Of a stretch of DNA of 64,000 bases, positions 1 through 8,624 are shown in pieces (the first letter of the stretch is position 1; every line of letters starts with the position of its first letter). This stretch comes from Halobacteriales archaeon QS_4_69_225 (GTDB lineage Archaea; Halobacteriota; Halobacteria; Halobacteriales; Haloarculaceae): contig PXRL01000003.1 in NCBI GenBank assembly GCA_003020965.1, forward strand, positions 95,346-159,345, in the 5' to 3' direction. The notes below the pieces were generated by a model that had not been told where the DNA came from, ran no database searches, and worked only from the letters and a program-made list of their open reading frames with translations. The position numbers and the translations under genes are program-made.

Positions 1-1
1 C

Positions 2-58
2 GAGCTTGCGACGGACGTCGAAGACCTCGGCAGACGGGCCATCGAGACCGTTGAGTGA
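2..58 (+). CDS. C-terminal end of an unidentified protein (partial)
   Basis: An open frame enters from the left edge and ends ELATDVEDLGRRAIETVE then TGA at 56-58. The residues are acidic and helical with haloarchaeal codon use, so this is probably a real gene tail. Eighteen residues are too few to name a family. Confidence 0.5.
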   Translation, partial: ELATDVEDLGRRAIETVE

Positions 59-376
59 GCGGGCCATACGCGGAGAGGCGACGCTTACTGCCTGGTCGGC
101 TCCCTGCCTGTCATCTACTGTCGGGCCCATACGTTCATTCCGCTGTGACTTGTGGTGTCTGTGTCAAAGGGCATAATTGGTGAGATGAGAGTTGGGACTA
201 TTGGGTCACGGCAGGCCGTGATTCACGCGTCTCCGAGGAGAGTCCCGTACCCTCGCCTGTGTAACAGGGCCGTTTCCCGTCGCCAGGCGCAATCACGCCG
301 CGTCCTATCATAATAATAGCTCAGATATGTAGAAACCCGAGAGTGATGAGCCTATTTCACAATGACTGAAACGGGT
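59..376. other. Intergenic stretch, no gene recognised
   Basis: About 320 bases between the partial gene and the first small membrane gene. The left part is GC-rich; from about 300 it turns AT-rich (tcataataatagctcagata region). I see no open frame with a protein-like composition, no tRNA and no repeat here. Confidence 0.6.
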
Positions 377-613
377 TCAATCTCTGACGTCAGATTCAGT
401 AGACGAGCCTCTGGTCATTAAAATAATTTTGAGTATAATATATCCAACAATAGATGACAATAGCGCATCTATTCGCCATGGCGTGGTCGTTTCAAATGGA
501 TATTCTACGAATAAAAGCAATATAAGATATAGGCCTATGATACTGGTCACTGAAGCTAAGACGGCTGTATGACCACGGGTCCAATCCAGCAGTATCTCGG
601 TACTAACTGGCAT
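377..613 (-). CDS. Small two-helix membrane protein, unknown function
   Basis: The 78-residue product has two hydrophobic segments, roughly residues 18-37 (centre SIIGLYLILLLFVEY) and 50-66 (ALLSSIVGYIILKIILM), and a polar tail. I chose ATG at 613 because a TATA-like run lies about 29 nt upstream, fitting a leaderless transcript; a GTG at 634 in frame would add seven residues. The gene lies in an AT-rich patch unlike the rest of the window, suggesting recent acquisition or relaxed selection. No family recognised. Confidence 0.5.
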   Translation of the reverse strand: MPVSTEILLDWTRGHTAVLASVTSIIGLYLILLLFVEYPFETTTPWRIDALLSSIVGYIILKIILMTRGSSTESDVRD

Positions 614-636
614 TATTTGTCCTTTATTAGCCACAT

Positions 637-646
637 ATATATTCTG
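637..646 (-). promoter_or_regulatory. TATA-like box for the small membrane gene
   Basis: Run of alternating A/T read on the minus strand, about 29 nt before ATG 613. Inferred from spacing only. Confidence 0.4.
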
Positions 647-792
647 TACGCTTCAGATAATCCTCTTGAGTGCTATGATTGATATGGACAAAATTCAGCT
701 CCGTTTTGGGTGGCAAACTACTTTTCATGTTCTTCCATGACACCGTGGTGGCTATTCGTCAATAACTCGTCTGGAAGCCCAATACCGACCTT

Positions 793-1008
793 TCAATCTG
801 ACTCGTAGTTCAGGAGGTTCTTTACTTCTCCTTTTAGCAAGAGTAGCAATATACCGAAACCAACAGACCAGACGAATAGAGACAATATTATAGGGAGGAT
901 AGTGTCAATAACACCAATAATAAAGAAGGTAGGAAGAAGTATTGGCAATTTGACGCCATAATTCTGGTTATCGCACCAGGTATTGAATCGCTGAACTCAG
1001 CTACCCAT
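793..1008 (-). pseudogene. Broken small membrane-protein gene
   Basis: Read on the minus strand, ATG at 1008 gives only M-G-S before an in-frame TGA at 997-999. The same frame then stays open to 793 and encodes about 67 residues with two strong hydrophobic segments (LPILLPTFFIIGVIDTILPI and FVWSVGFGILLLLLK) and a polar end LLNYESD. An uninterrupted membrane-type frame behind a stop is best read as a small membrane gene with a nonsense change, or one using an unrecognised start. It shares the AT-rich setting and two-helix layout of the gene at 377-613 without obvious sequence identity. Confidence 0.45.
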
Positions 1009-1089
1009 ACTTACATTAATATCAGAGAGGACAGTAAAAATTTAGTTTAGAGTGAATCGCTTTAATTTGAAGGAATAAGCTCCCACGGA

Positions 1090-1322
1090 GCCCCGCTCCG
1101 TCGGTTGGTCCAAGGCCCATCCGGTGTCCTGCTGGTCGCCGCTCCGGCTCAAGGGCTCATTCCCTGCGGTCACTCGCCCTGCTTCGCGGGTCACTCTGCT
1201 CGCCCTCGCTATGCTCTGCGGGTCGCCTCGCTCCCCACTCCGGCTCAAGGGCTCACTCCCTGCGGTCGCTCGCCCTCGCTTTTGACTTGCTTCGCGGGTC
1301 GCTTCGCTCCCCGCTCCGCCTC
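1090..1322. repeat. GC-rich low-complexity tract with imperfect direct repeats
   Basis: A unit beginning ccggctcaagggctca is seen twice (about 1144 and 1239), each followed by ccctgcggtc, then variants of cgctcgccctcgct and ttcgcgggtcgcttcgct. The tract translates in several frames into repetitive Arg/Ser/Asp-rich peptides, so apparent open frames here are not genes. It sits just 3' of the CNNM-type gene. Such tracts are common between haloarchaeal genes. Confidence 0.6.
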
Positions 1323-1353
1323 GAGGCCTCCTTCCCTCCGGTCAGGAGGCCTC
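1323..1353 (-). terminator. Hairpin spanning the stop codon of the CNNM-type gene
   Basis: Perfect 10-bp inverted repeat gaggcctcct / aggaggcctc with an 11-nt loop. On the minus strand the first arm covers the last codons and the stop (1342-1344) of the upstream gene. A strong stem at the 3' end suggests a terminator or 3' stability element; there is no long U-tract, so the role is inferred. Confidence 0.4.
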
Positions 1354-2403
1354 GCTTTTCTCGTCCAACGGGTCCTCCAACTCCCCCATCACCGCCTCGA
1401 AGGCGTCCGTCGCGGTGAGGAGACCGACCACCTCGCCGTCCGACAGCACCAGCGCGAGCTCCTGGCTCTCGGCCTGGAACTGGTCGATGGCGTCGCTGAC
1501 GCTCGCCTCCGACGTGACCGTCATCGGCGCGGCCGCGAACTCCCCGAGGCGCCGCTCGCCGCTCCGTATCTCCTCGAGGTGGTCCAGCACGGCGGGCAGG
1601 TAGACGATGCCCTCGAACGACTCGGGGTCCTCGCCGACCAGGGGGTAGCGGGTGTGTGGCGTCTCCGTCATCCGCTCGATGTTCTCCGCCGGCGAGAGTT
1701 CCGTCGACAGGAAGACCGCGTCCTCGCGGTCGACCATGACGCTGTCGACGGGGATCTGCCCGGCGTCGAGCGCGCCGACGATCTCCTCGTGGCGCTCCTC
1801 GGGAAGATTCCCCTCCTCCAGGAGTGTATCCAGGCGGTTGCGGAGCTGGGCCCGCGTCTCGATGACCTCCTCGCCGGTCTCCAGCCAGGCGCCGGTCATC
1901 CGGACGCCGAACAGCCGGAGCGTCCACTTGGCGACGGTGTCGCCGACCTCCATCACCGGCCGGATGAGTTTCGTGTAGTAGTACAGCGGCGTCGCGCCGT
2001 ACCGGCAGACGGTCTTGGTCCGCTCGACGCCGAGGTACGTCGGCGTCTGCTCGCCGTGGGTCAGATGCACCAGGTTGATGATGACGAACGCCAGGAGGCT
2101 ACCGGCGCCGACCGACGCCAGCCGCGAGTCCCCGAACAGCGGCTCGAACAGCGCCGCGAGCGCCGGTTCGGCGACGATACCGACCGCGATGCTGGAGGCG
2201 GTGATGCCGACCTGACAGCTCGTCAGATATATCTCCAGTTCGTCGGTCATCTCCCAGGCCCGCCGGAGGCCGGGTTCGTCGAACGCCGCCTCGGCGTACT
2301 GCCGGACTCGGGTCAGCGCGAACTCGACGGCGACGAAGAACCCGTTCGCCAGGATGAGCGCCACCCCGGCCAGGAGACGCACCCCGACTTCGAGCGGTGT
2401 CAT
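1342..2403 (-). CDS. CNNM/CorC-type membrane protein with CBS domains (hemolysin family)
   Basis: The 353-residue product has an N-terminal DUF21/CNNM transmembrane domain (hydrophobic segment near residues 9-30, further segments near 85-130, motif FVAVEFALTRVR) followed by a linker and a C-terminal CBS pair (SVMVDREDAVFLSTELSP; ending GLLTATDAFEAVMGEL). CNNM proteins are associated with Mg2+/Co2+ efflux, so a role in divalent cation handling at the membrane is likely from family knowledge. Start chosen at ATG 2403 (MTPLEVGVRLLAG); an upstream in-frame ATG at 2436 would add an ill-fitting charged stretch and crowd the divergent promoter. Confidence 0.85.
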   Translation of the reverse strand: MTPLEVGVRLLAGVALILANGFFVAVEFALTRVRQYAEAAFDEPGLRRAWEMTDELEIYLTSCQVGITASSIAVGIVAEPALAALFEPLFGDSRLASVGAGSLLAFVIINLVHLTHGEQTPTYLGVERTKTVCRYGATPLYYYTKLIRPVMEVGDTVAKWTLRLFGVRMTGAWLETGEEVIETRAQLRNRLDTLLEEGNLPEERHEEIVGALDAGQIPVDSVMVDREDAVFLSTELSPAENIERMTETPHTRYPLVGEDPESFEGIVYLPAVLDHLEEIRSGERRLGEFAAAPMTVTSEASVSDAIDQFQAESQELALVLSDGEVVGLLTATDAFEAVMGELEDPLDEKSEAS

Positions 2404-2472
2404 GGCCCTCAGTCGACGTTCCCAACCCGTAAACACCGGCGGTTTCCGGCCGGAGTCCCGCGCGGCACGAGG

Positions 2473-2480
2473 TATATATG
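2473..2480 (+). promoter_or_regulatory. TATA box of the first UspA gene
   Basis: tatatatg centred about 31 nt upstream of ATG 2508, the normal distance for a leaderless haloarchaeal transcript. It also argues against the in-frame ATG at 2478, which lies inside the box. Confidence 0.6.
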
Positions 2481-2507
2481 ATATGGGAGCGAACGGTCTT
2501 CCGGATC

Positions 2508-2908
2508 ATGACCGACGTGATGCTCGCGGTCGACGACGACGAGGAGCGCGCACGGGCACAGGCCGAGGCGGTCGTCGGCCTCGACTGGGGCGTCATCGAG
2601 GTAACGGTTCTCCACGTCTTCACCCAAAACGAGGAGGGTGCCACCGTCAGCCAGCTCGCCTCCGCGCGAGCCGCCCGCGACGTCCTGAAGGCGGCGGACG
2701 TCGAGGTCTCGCTCGTCGGCGACAGCGGCGACCCCGACGAGCGGGTCGTCGCCCACGCCGAGCGGGCCGACGCCGACCTGATCGCCGTCGGCGGCCGCCG
2801 CCGCTCGCCGACCGGCAAGGCGGTCTTCGGCAGCACCTCTCAGTCCGTGATGCTGACCGCCGACGTGCCGGTGCTGTACTGTCCCGTCGAGGAGTCAACT
2901 ACCCCATC

Positions 2909-2912
<4 letters not shown>
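2508..2912 (+). CDS. Universal stress protein, UspA family
   Basis: The 134-residue single-domain UspA protein begins MTDVMLAVDDDEERA and carries the ATP-binding pattern GGRRRSPTGKAVFGSTS near its C terminus, followed by VPVLYCP, the usual last strand. Usp proteins bind ATP/AMP in the cytoplasm and respond to stress; the specific signal is unknown. The last codons after VEES (TTPS, then TAA) lie in the right end of the neighbouring IS200/IS605-type element, and its stop overlaps the tnpB stop by 4 nt, so the native tail was probably replaced by transposon sequence. The essential fold is complete. Confidence 0.85.
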
Positions 2913-4171
<1,259 letters not shown>

Positions 4172-4195
4172 CGACACGTTCACACACGGAGCGGG

Positions 4196-4205
4196 TTCTT
4201 ATATA
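4196..4205 (-). promoter_or_regulatory. TATA box of tnpB
   Basis: ttatata read on the minus strand as tatataag, about 28 nt before ATG 4171, consistent with leaderless transcription of the original full-length gene. Confidence 0.5.
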
Positions 4206-4380
4206 CGTCTGGGAGTCAGGCCGCCACATCCGCTCGGTTTTGTGGCAATTGTCGGGTTCCTCCCCACCCTACTCACCCGCTCCGCTCGCTCTTTGAGGGT
4301 GGGGCATCCATCTTGGTTTTCTGGTGAGCCGGGGGCGACGTCCGGCGATCCGGCGCGGCGGCGACCCACCCGCCGACCGG

Positions 4381-5460
4381 TCACTCCGCGAGCGAGTCGA
4401 TGTACCGGCCGACGTGGTCGTCCATGCGGCGCTTGAACCCGGCCTGCCGTGCCAGCCGGTCGAGCTCGCGGGCGACGAGACTACCGTACTGGACGGCCTT
4501 CTTGTCGCGAGTCCGGACGGCCGCGGGCAGGAAGTCGGCGGCCCGCCGCAGCGCGACCTTCCGCTCGTCACCATCGACGAGTAGATCGGCGGGAAGCTGC
4601 AGCGCCGCGGCGACGACCCGGTCGTCGAGCAGCGGCGCGACGGGCTCGACGCCCGCCGCTCGCAGCGTCAGCACGTCCCGCTCCAGCCCCGCCGGTAACT
4701 CGCCGATCACCTCGCGGGTGGCGCCGCGGACCGTGTCGGCTTCGAGGCGGTCGTCGTCGGCCGGCGCCGCCACCTTCGCGTAGCCGCCGAATAGCTCGTC
4801 GGCGCCCTGGCCGACCGCCAGCCGGTCGTGGCCGTCGGCGGCGACCCGCTCGGCGACCAGGTACAGCGGCAGCGCGACGCCGACGTCCATCGGGTTCGAG
4901 CGGCCGGTCGCCGCGACGAGTTCGGAGACGGCGCGCTCGAGATCGGCGTGGGTGAACTCGACGACCGTCAGGTCGCGGCCGAGGGCGTCGGCGGCAGACC
5001 GGGCGGCCTCGACGTCGTGGCTCTCGGGGAAGCCACCGACGTAGAGCGGGCCCTCGGTGCGCGCGGCCAGAATGGCGGAGTCGACGCCGCCGGAGAAGGC
5101 CACCGCCGGGGCGCCGTCGACGGCGTCGGTCGCCTCGACGACCGCCGTCCGAACCGCCGCGACGGCCCGGTCGGCGTCGCCGGACGGCTCGGGGTCGGGC
5201 AGCGACCAGACGCGGGTGTCGCCGTCACCGTTGGCGTCGGCGTTACGGACGTGGCCGGCCGGCAGCCGCCGCGGGTCCGACAGGTCCGTCGGGTCGGGGC
5301 TCCACTCCGTCGGGTCGTCCGGCTCGGAGAACAGCGGGTACCGCCCGAGGACGTCCCGGACGAGCCGGCCGTCGAGAACGCCGGCGAAGCCGCGGCCGCC
5401 CGGCAGGGGATCGTGCCGCTCCAGCGCCCGGCGAACGACGGCGGCGTCGGCGCCCTGCAT
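4381..5460 (-). CDS. Asparagine synthase-like protein (PP-loop amidotransferase domain)
   Basis: The 359-residue product has a short N-terminal region and an asparagine-synthase C-terminal domain with the ATP pyrophosphatase loop AFSGGVDSAI (residues 121-130) and the downstream GQGADELFGGY motif. There is no N-terminal Cys glutaminase domain, so it is not a complete AsnB; it probably adenylates a carboxylate or similar group in an unknown reaction. ATG 5460 overlaps the stop of the PHP gene by one base, so the two are translationally coupled. Longer upstream readings of this frame are overprints of that gene. Confidence 0.8.
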   Translation of the reverse strand: MQGADAAVVRRALERHDPLPGGRGFAGVLDGRLVRDVLGRYPLFSEPDDPTEWSPDPTDLSDPRRLPAGHVRNADANGDGDTRVWSLPDPEPSGDADRAVAAVRTAVVEATDAVDGAPAVAFSGGVDSAILAARTEGPLYVGGFPESHDVEAARSAADALGRDLTVVEFTHADLERAVSELVAATGRSNPMDVGVALPLYLVAERVAADGHDRLAVGQGADELFGGYAKVAAPADDDRLEADTVRGATREVIGELPAGLERDVLTLRAAGVEPVAPLLDDRVVAAALQLPADLLVDGDERKVALRRAADFLPAAVRTRDKKAVQYGSLVARELDRLARQAGFKRRMDDHVGRYIDSLAE

Positions 5461-6137
5461 CACCACGACAGCATCGACGACAGCCGGCGCTTGACCCCGC
5501 CGCCGAACTGCTGGACGCTGATGAACCAGGGGGTTCGCTTGCCGACGACGGTCGTCCGGCCCGCCTCGATGGCGTCGAGGACGCCCTCGGCGCTGCGGTG
5601 GTAGGCGTCGACCTCGGTGACGGCCTGGCCGACCATCTCGGCGATGTGGGCGTCGCTGCCGGCGGTCATCGGCACCTCGTAGGTGTCGGCGAACCGCTCG
5701 GCCTGCCGGTTCGACCAGCCGGTGAACAGCCGGGAGTTGTACACCTCGACGGCGTCGGCGCTGGCCAGTTGCCCCCGGCTGACGTGGGCGGCGACGCCGT
5801 GTCGCGACGACTGGAACGGGTGCGGGACGACCGCCAGCCCGCCCAGCTCGCGGACCCGGTCGACGGTCTCGTCGAACGGCAGCCCCGCGGGGACGAGCTC
5901 CTCGACGCCAAGCGCCAGCACGTGGCCGGCGGCGCTGGAGACCTCCATCCCCGGGATGCCGACGAGGCCGTATTCGCGGGCGGCGGCGGCCGCCGACAAC
6001 GACGCCTCGATTTCGTCGTGGTCGGTGACCGCCAGCGCGTCGAGACCTATGGCCTCCGCCTGTTCGAGCAGCAACTCGACCGGGTCGCGGCCGTCGTACG
6101 ACAGCGCCGAGTGGGCGTGGAGCTCGACCGACAGCAC
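5460..6137 (-). CDS. PHP-domain metal-dependent phosphoesterase
   Basis: The 225-residue product is a compact PHP domain with the expected metal ligands: ELHAHSALSYDG at the N terminus, AVTDHDE, PGMEV, VVPHPFQ and TAGSDAH near the end. PHP proteins hydrolyse phosphoester bonds using two or three metal ions; the family of this size includes nucleoside bisphosphate and RNA-end phosphatases, but the substrate here is unknown. It starts at GTG 6137 (MLSVELHAHS). It is the first gene of a two-gene unit with the asparagine-synthase-like gene. Confidence 0.82.
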   Translation of the reverse strand: MLSVELHAHSALSYDGRDPVELLLEQAEAIGLDALAVTDHDEIEASLSAAAAAREYGLVGIPGMEVSSAAGHVLALGVEELVPAGLPFDETVDRVRELGGLAVVPHPFQSSRHGVAAHVSRGQLASADAVEVYNSRLFTGWSNRQAERFADTYEVPMTAGSDAHIAEMVGQAVTEVDAYHRSAEGVLDAIEAGRTTVVGKRTPWFISVQQFGGGVKRRLSSMLSW

Positions 6138-6198
6138 GGCCGGACGTTGCGACGCCGGGACGAAAAGCCCCGGGTTGCCGGATCAGCCGGGCGGCGAG

Positions 6199-6285
6199 GT
6201 GGTGAAACCGCCTCGAGTTCGCGGCACGGAGCGCCGCGCACGGCCCGCGAGCAGCAGTCGAGAGTGCCGAGGGCTTTCCGGACCC
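6199..6285 (+). repeat. Stem-loop repeat, probable second copy of the family at 45.5 kb
   Basis: gtggtgaaaccgcctcgag at the left and a 23-nt stretch at 6256-6278 (agtcgagag...gagggctttc) that matches 45617-45639 at 21 of 23 positions. The left gaaac/ctcga and right tcgag/ggctttc arms can pair around a GC-rich middle. The rest of 6138-6450 holds the rpl21e promoter and nothing else I recognise. Confidence 0.45.
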
Positions 6286-6414
6286 CTGATCCCGTATCCG
6301 GACGCTCCCCGAACGTCCGTCACATTGATACTGCAGAGCGTGCACACGTCTCATGCGGCCGCAGCACGGCCCGCGGCGGCGGGCGCTCGGGGAAGGAGCG
6401 CGGCCGGAACGCAC

Positions 6415-6424
6415 CTTTTATTTG
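6415..6424 (+). promoter_or_regulatory. TATA-like box of the rpl21e operon
   Basis: cttttatttg centred about 31 nt upstream of ATG 6451. Confidence 0.5.
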
Positions 6425-6450
6425 TGGCTGCCTAGTAGGCCGGGTCAACG

Positions 6451-6744
6451 ATGCCCAGTTCCAACGGTCCGCGACACTCGACGCGGAACAAGCTTCGCAA
6501 CGAGCCCAGAGAGCGGGGCACCTCCCCGCCCCAGCGGTCCGTCGAGAGCTACGAGAACGGCGAAAAGGTCCACCTCAAGCTCGACCCATCGGTACCGGAC
6601 GGCACCTTCCACCCGCGGTTCAACGGCCGCACCGGCACGGTCGCCGGCGAGCAGGGCGACGCGTTCAAGGTGGAGATCGTCGACGGCGACGTGACGAAGA
6701 CCGTCATCGCCGGCGCCGCCCACCTCCAGCGGCAGCAGGAATGA
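6451..6744 (+). CDS. rpl21e: 50S ribosomal protein L21e
   Basis: The 97-residue protein has the L21e start ([20 protein letters not shown]), the [20 protein letters not shown] segment and the [21 protein letters not shown]3-like core. It is a structural protein of the archaeal large ribosomal subunit. Length is normal for the family. It opens the conserved archaeal cluster L21e-RpoF-DUF655-KsgA; the next gene starts within its stop codon (ATGA), so the two are coupled. Confidence 0.96.
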   Translation: MPSSNGPRHSTRNKLRNEPRERGTSPPQRSVESYENGEKVHLKLDPSVPDGTFHPRFNGRTGTVAGEQGDAFKVEIVDGDVTKTVIAGAAHLQRQQE

Positions 6745-7097
6745 CGATATTCAAGGAGGTTCTCGACGAGGAGTTCCTCACCACTCCCGAGGCGAAGGAG
6801 CTGCTCGCCGAGATCGAAAGCGAGCGGGCCCTCGACGAGGACCGGGAGATGCGCTACGAGCTGGCCCGGGCCATCGAGCACGTCAACCGCTTCACCGCGC
6901 TCGATTCCGAGGAGTCCGTCGAGTTCGTCGAGGAACTGCTCGACGCGGAGAAAATCGACGAGGCGACCGCCTACAAGATCGCGAACCTGCTGCCGGCGGA
7001 CCGCGACGAGCTGCGGTCGGTGTTCGCCCAGGAGCGGTACTCGCTGTCGGGCGAGGAGCTCGACGACGTTCTCGACGTCGTCGCGAAGTACGCCTGA
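6741..7097 (+). CDS. rpoF: DNA-directed RNA polymerase subunit F (Rpb4)
   Basis: The 118-residue protein begins [20 protein letters not shown] and ends [17 protein letters not shown], the typical archaeal Rpb4/RpoF HRDC-like helical fold. With Rpb7 (RpoE) it forms the polymerase stalk that helps open-complex formation and binds nascent RNA. ATG 6741 overlaps the L21e stop by 4 nt, so it is co-translated with the ribosomal protein, as in many archaea. No anomalies seen. Confidence 0.95.
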   Translation: MTIFKEVLDEEFLTTPEAKELLAEIESERALDEDREMRYELARAIEHVNRFTALDSEESVEFVEELLDAEKIDEATAYKIANLLPADRDELRSVFAQERYSLSGEELDDVLDVVAKYA

Positions 7098-7106
7098 CCG
7101 GCACCC

Positions 7107-7115
7107 GTTTTAAAT
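7107..7115 (+). promoter_or_regulatory. TATA box of the DUF655 gene
   Basis: ttttaaata centred 29 nt upstream of ATG 7140, immediately after the rpoF stop. It suggests that DUF655-ksgA can be transcribed separately from rpl21e-rpoF. Confidence 0.6.
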
Positions 7116-7139
7116 ATCGCCTCCGCATACGGGTGACGT

Positions 7140-7715
7140 ATGAGCGACTCCGGCTCCGAACCCGACCCCACGACGGCCGTGGCCGTGGACTTCCTGCCGC
7201 GTGGCAGCCCCTCCGACGACCGCCCGCAGTACGAGCGGTCGCCGGTCGCACACGCCCTCGGCGAGGCGGAGTTCCGCCTCGTCGAGATCGCCCTCACGGA
7301 CGACGCTGGCGTCAACATCGGCGACCGGGTGGCCATCGACCCGCCCGGCGAGGCGGTCAAGGACCTCCGCGACATCGACTACGGCGAGCTGTCCAGCACC
7401 GCCGAGTCCGAGATCGAACACGCCATCGACCGCATCATCGACGGGGACACCGGGCGGTTCGTCGACTTCTACAACGACGCCCAGCCGATCACCACCCGAC
7501 TACACGTGCTGAATCTGCTGCCCGGCATCGGCAAGAAGCTACGCAACAACGTCCTCGACGAGCGCAAGCGCAAGCCGTTCGAGAGCTTCGAGGACGTCGA
7601 GGAGCGGGTCTCGGGGCTGCACAGCCCGCGGGAGGTGCTCGTCGAGCGCATCGTCGAGGAACTCCGCGAGGAGGACCTCAAGTACCGGGTGTTCGCCCGC
7701 CGGACCGACGAGTAG
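7140..7715 (+). CDS. DUF655 family protein
   Basis: The 191-residue protein has an S1/OB-like N-terminal half (AVAVDFLPRGSPSDD, then FRLVEIAL) and a C-terminal helix-hairpin-helix element (LNLLPGIGKKLRNNVLDE) followed by FESFEDVEERVSGL. DUF655 is an archaeal family nearly always encoded between rpoF and ksgA; the HhH and OB features suggest nucleic-acid binding, perhaps in ribosome biogenesis, but no function is established. Its place here matches that conserved order. Confidence 0.9.
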   Translation: MSDSGSEPDPTTAVAVDFLPRGSPSDDRPQYERSPVAHALGEAEFRLVEIALTDDAGVNIGDRVAIDPPGEAVKDLRDIDYGELSSTAESEIEHAIDRIIDGDTGRFVDFYNDAQPITTRLHVLNLLPGIGKKLRNNVLDERKRKPFESFEDVEERVSGLHSPREVLVERIVEELREEDLKYRVFARRTDE

Positions 7716-7766
7716 GGCGGTCGGCGAATGATGACGCATATACGCGGCGACGTCGTACCGCGCGGC

Positions 7767-8594
7767 ATGCGGGACCCAGACGCGCTGATGGCCCGGGCCG
7801 GCGTCCGCGGCGACCCCGACCGCGACCAGCACTTCCTGGTCGACGACCGGGTGCTCGACCGGCTGCCGGGCTATCTCCCGGACGGCGCCGACCTCGGCCA
7901 CGTGCTGGAGGTCGGCGGCGGTACCGGGGCCCTCACCGACCGGCTGCTGTCGGCCGCCGACCGGGTGACCGTCGTCGAGCGGGACCCGGAGCTGGCGGCG
8001 TTCCTCGAGCGGGAGTTCGCCGACGCGGTCGCCGACGGCCGGCTGACCGTCGTCGAGGGCGACGCCCTGGAGGTCGAGCTGCCGGCGTTCACGGCCTCGG
8101 TGTCGAACCTGCCGTACGGCGTCTCCTCGGAGCTGTCCTTCCGGCTTCTGCCGGCGCGGCGGCCGACGGTGTTGACCTTCCAACGGGAGTTCGCCGAGCG
8201 GATGGCCGCCGAGCCGGGCGGCGACGACTACGGCCGGCTGTCGGTGACGGCGGGCCACTACGCCGACGTCGAGGTCGTCGAGCCGGTGCCGCCGGAGGCG
8301 TTCGCGCCGGCGCCGGCCGTCGAGAGCGCGGTCGTCCGGACGACGCCCCGGGAGCCGACGTACGAGGTGCCCGACGAGGCGCTGTTCATGCGGCTGGTGC
8401 GGGCGGTTTTCACCCAGCGACGGAAGACGATGCGAAACGCCGTCCGGAACACGGCCCACATCTCGGGGCTCGACGACCCCGAGGCCGTCGTCGAGGCCGC
8501 CGAGGAATCGCTGTTGAGCAAGCGGGCCGGGGCGCTGCCACCGGCGGCGTTCGCCCGGCTCGCTCGGACCGCCGTGGAGGTCGAGTCCCGATGA
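7767..8594 (+). CDS. rsmA: 16S rRNA (adenine-N6,N6) dimethyltransferase KsgA/Dim1
   Basis: The 275-residue protein has the KsgA hallmarks: DQHFLVDDRVLDRL, SAM motif I VLEVGGGTGALTDRLL, acidic motif II VVERDPEL, and the catalytic SNLPYGVSSELSF. It dimethylates two adjacent adenines near the 3' end of 16S rRNA during small-subunit maturation. I place the start at ATG 7767 because a TATA-like cgcatatacg lies about 27 nt upstream; in-frame ATGs at 7728 and 7731 would add a poor-looking extension containing that box. The gene completes the archaeal information cluster. Confidence 0.93.
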   Translation: MRDPDALMARAGVRGDPDRDQHFLVDDRVLDRLPGYLPDGADLGHVLEVGGGTGALTDRLLSAADRVTVVERDPELAAFLEREFADAVADGRLTVVEGDALEVELPAFTASVSNLPYGVSSELSFRLLPARRPTVLTFQREFAERMAAEPGGDDYGRLSVTAGHYADVEVVEPVPPEAFAPAPAVESAVVRTTPREPTYEVPDEALFMRLVRAVFTQRRKTMRNAVRNTAHISGLDDPEAVVEAAEESLLSKRAGALPPAAFARLARTAVEVESR

Positions 8595-8624
8595 TCGGCG
8601 CCCGCCCGCGCCGGGAGGCCTGAG

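Noticed and set aside
1105..2481. 458-codon plus-strand frame over the CNNM gene and the low-complexity tract
   Set aside because: Composition is that of an antisense shadow plus repetitive sequence; the minus-strand CNNM/CBS gene has clear motifs.
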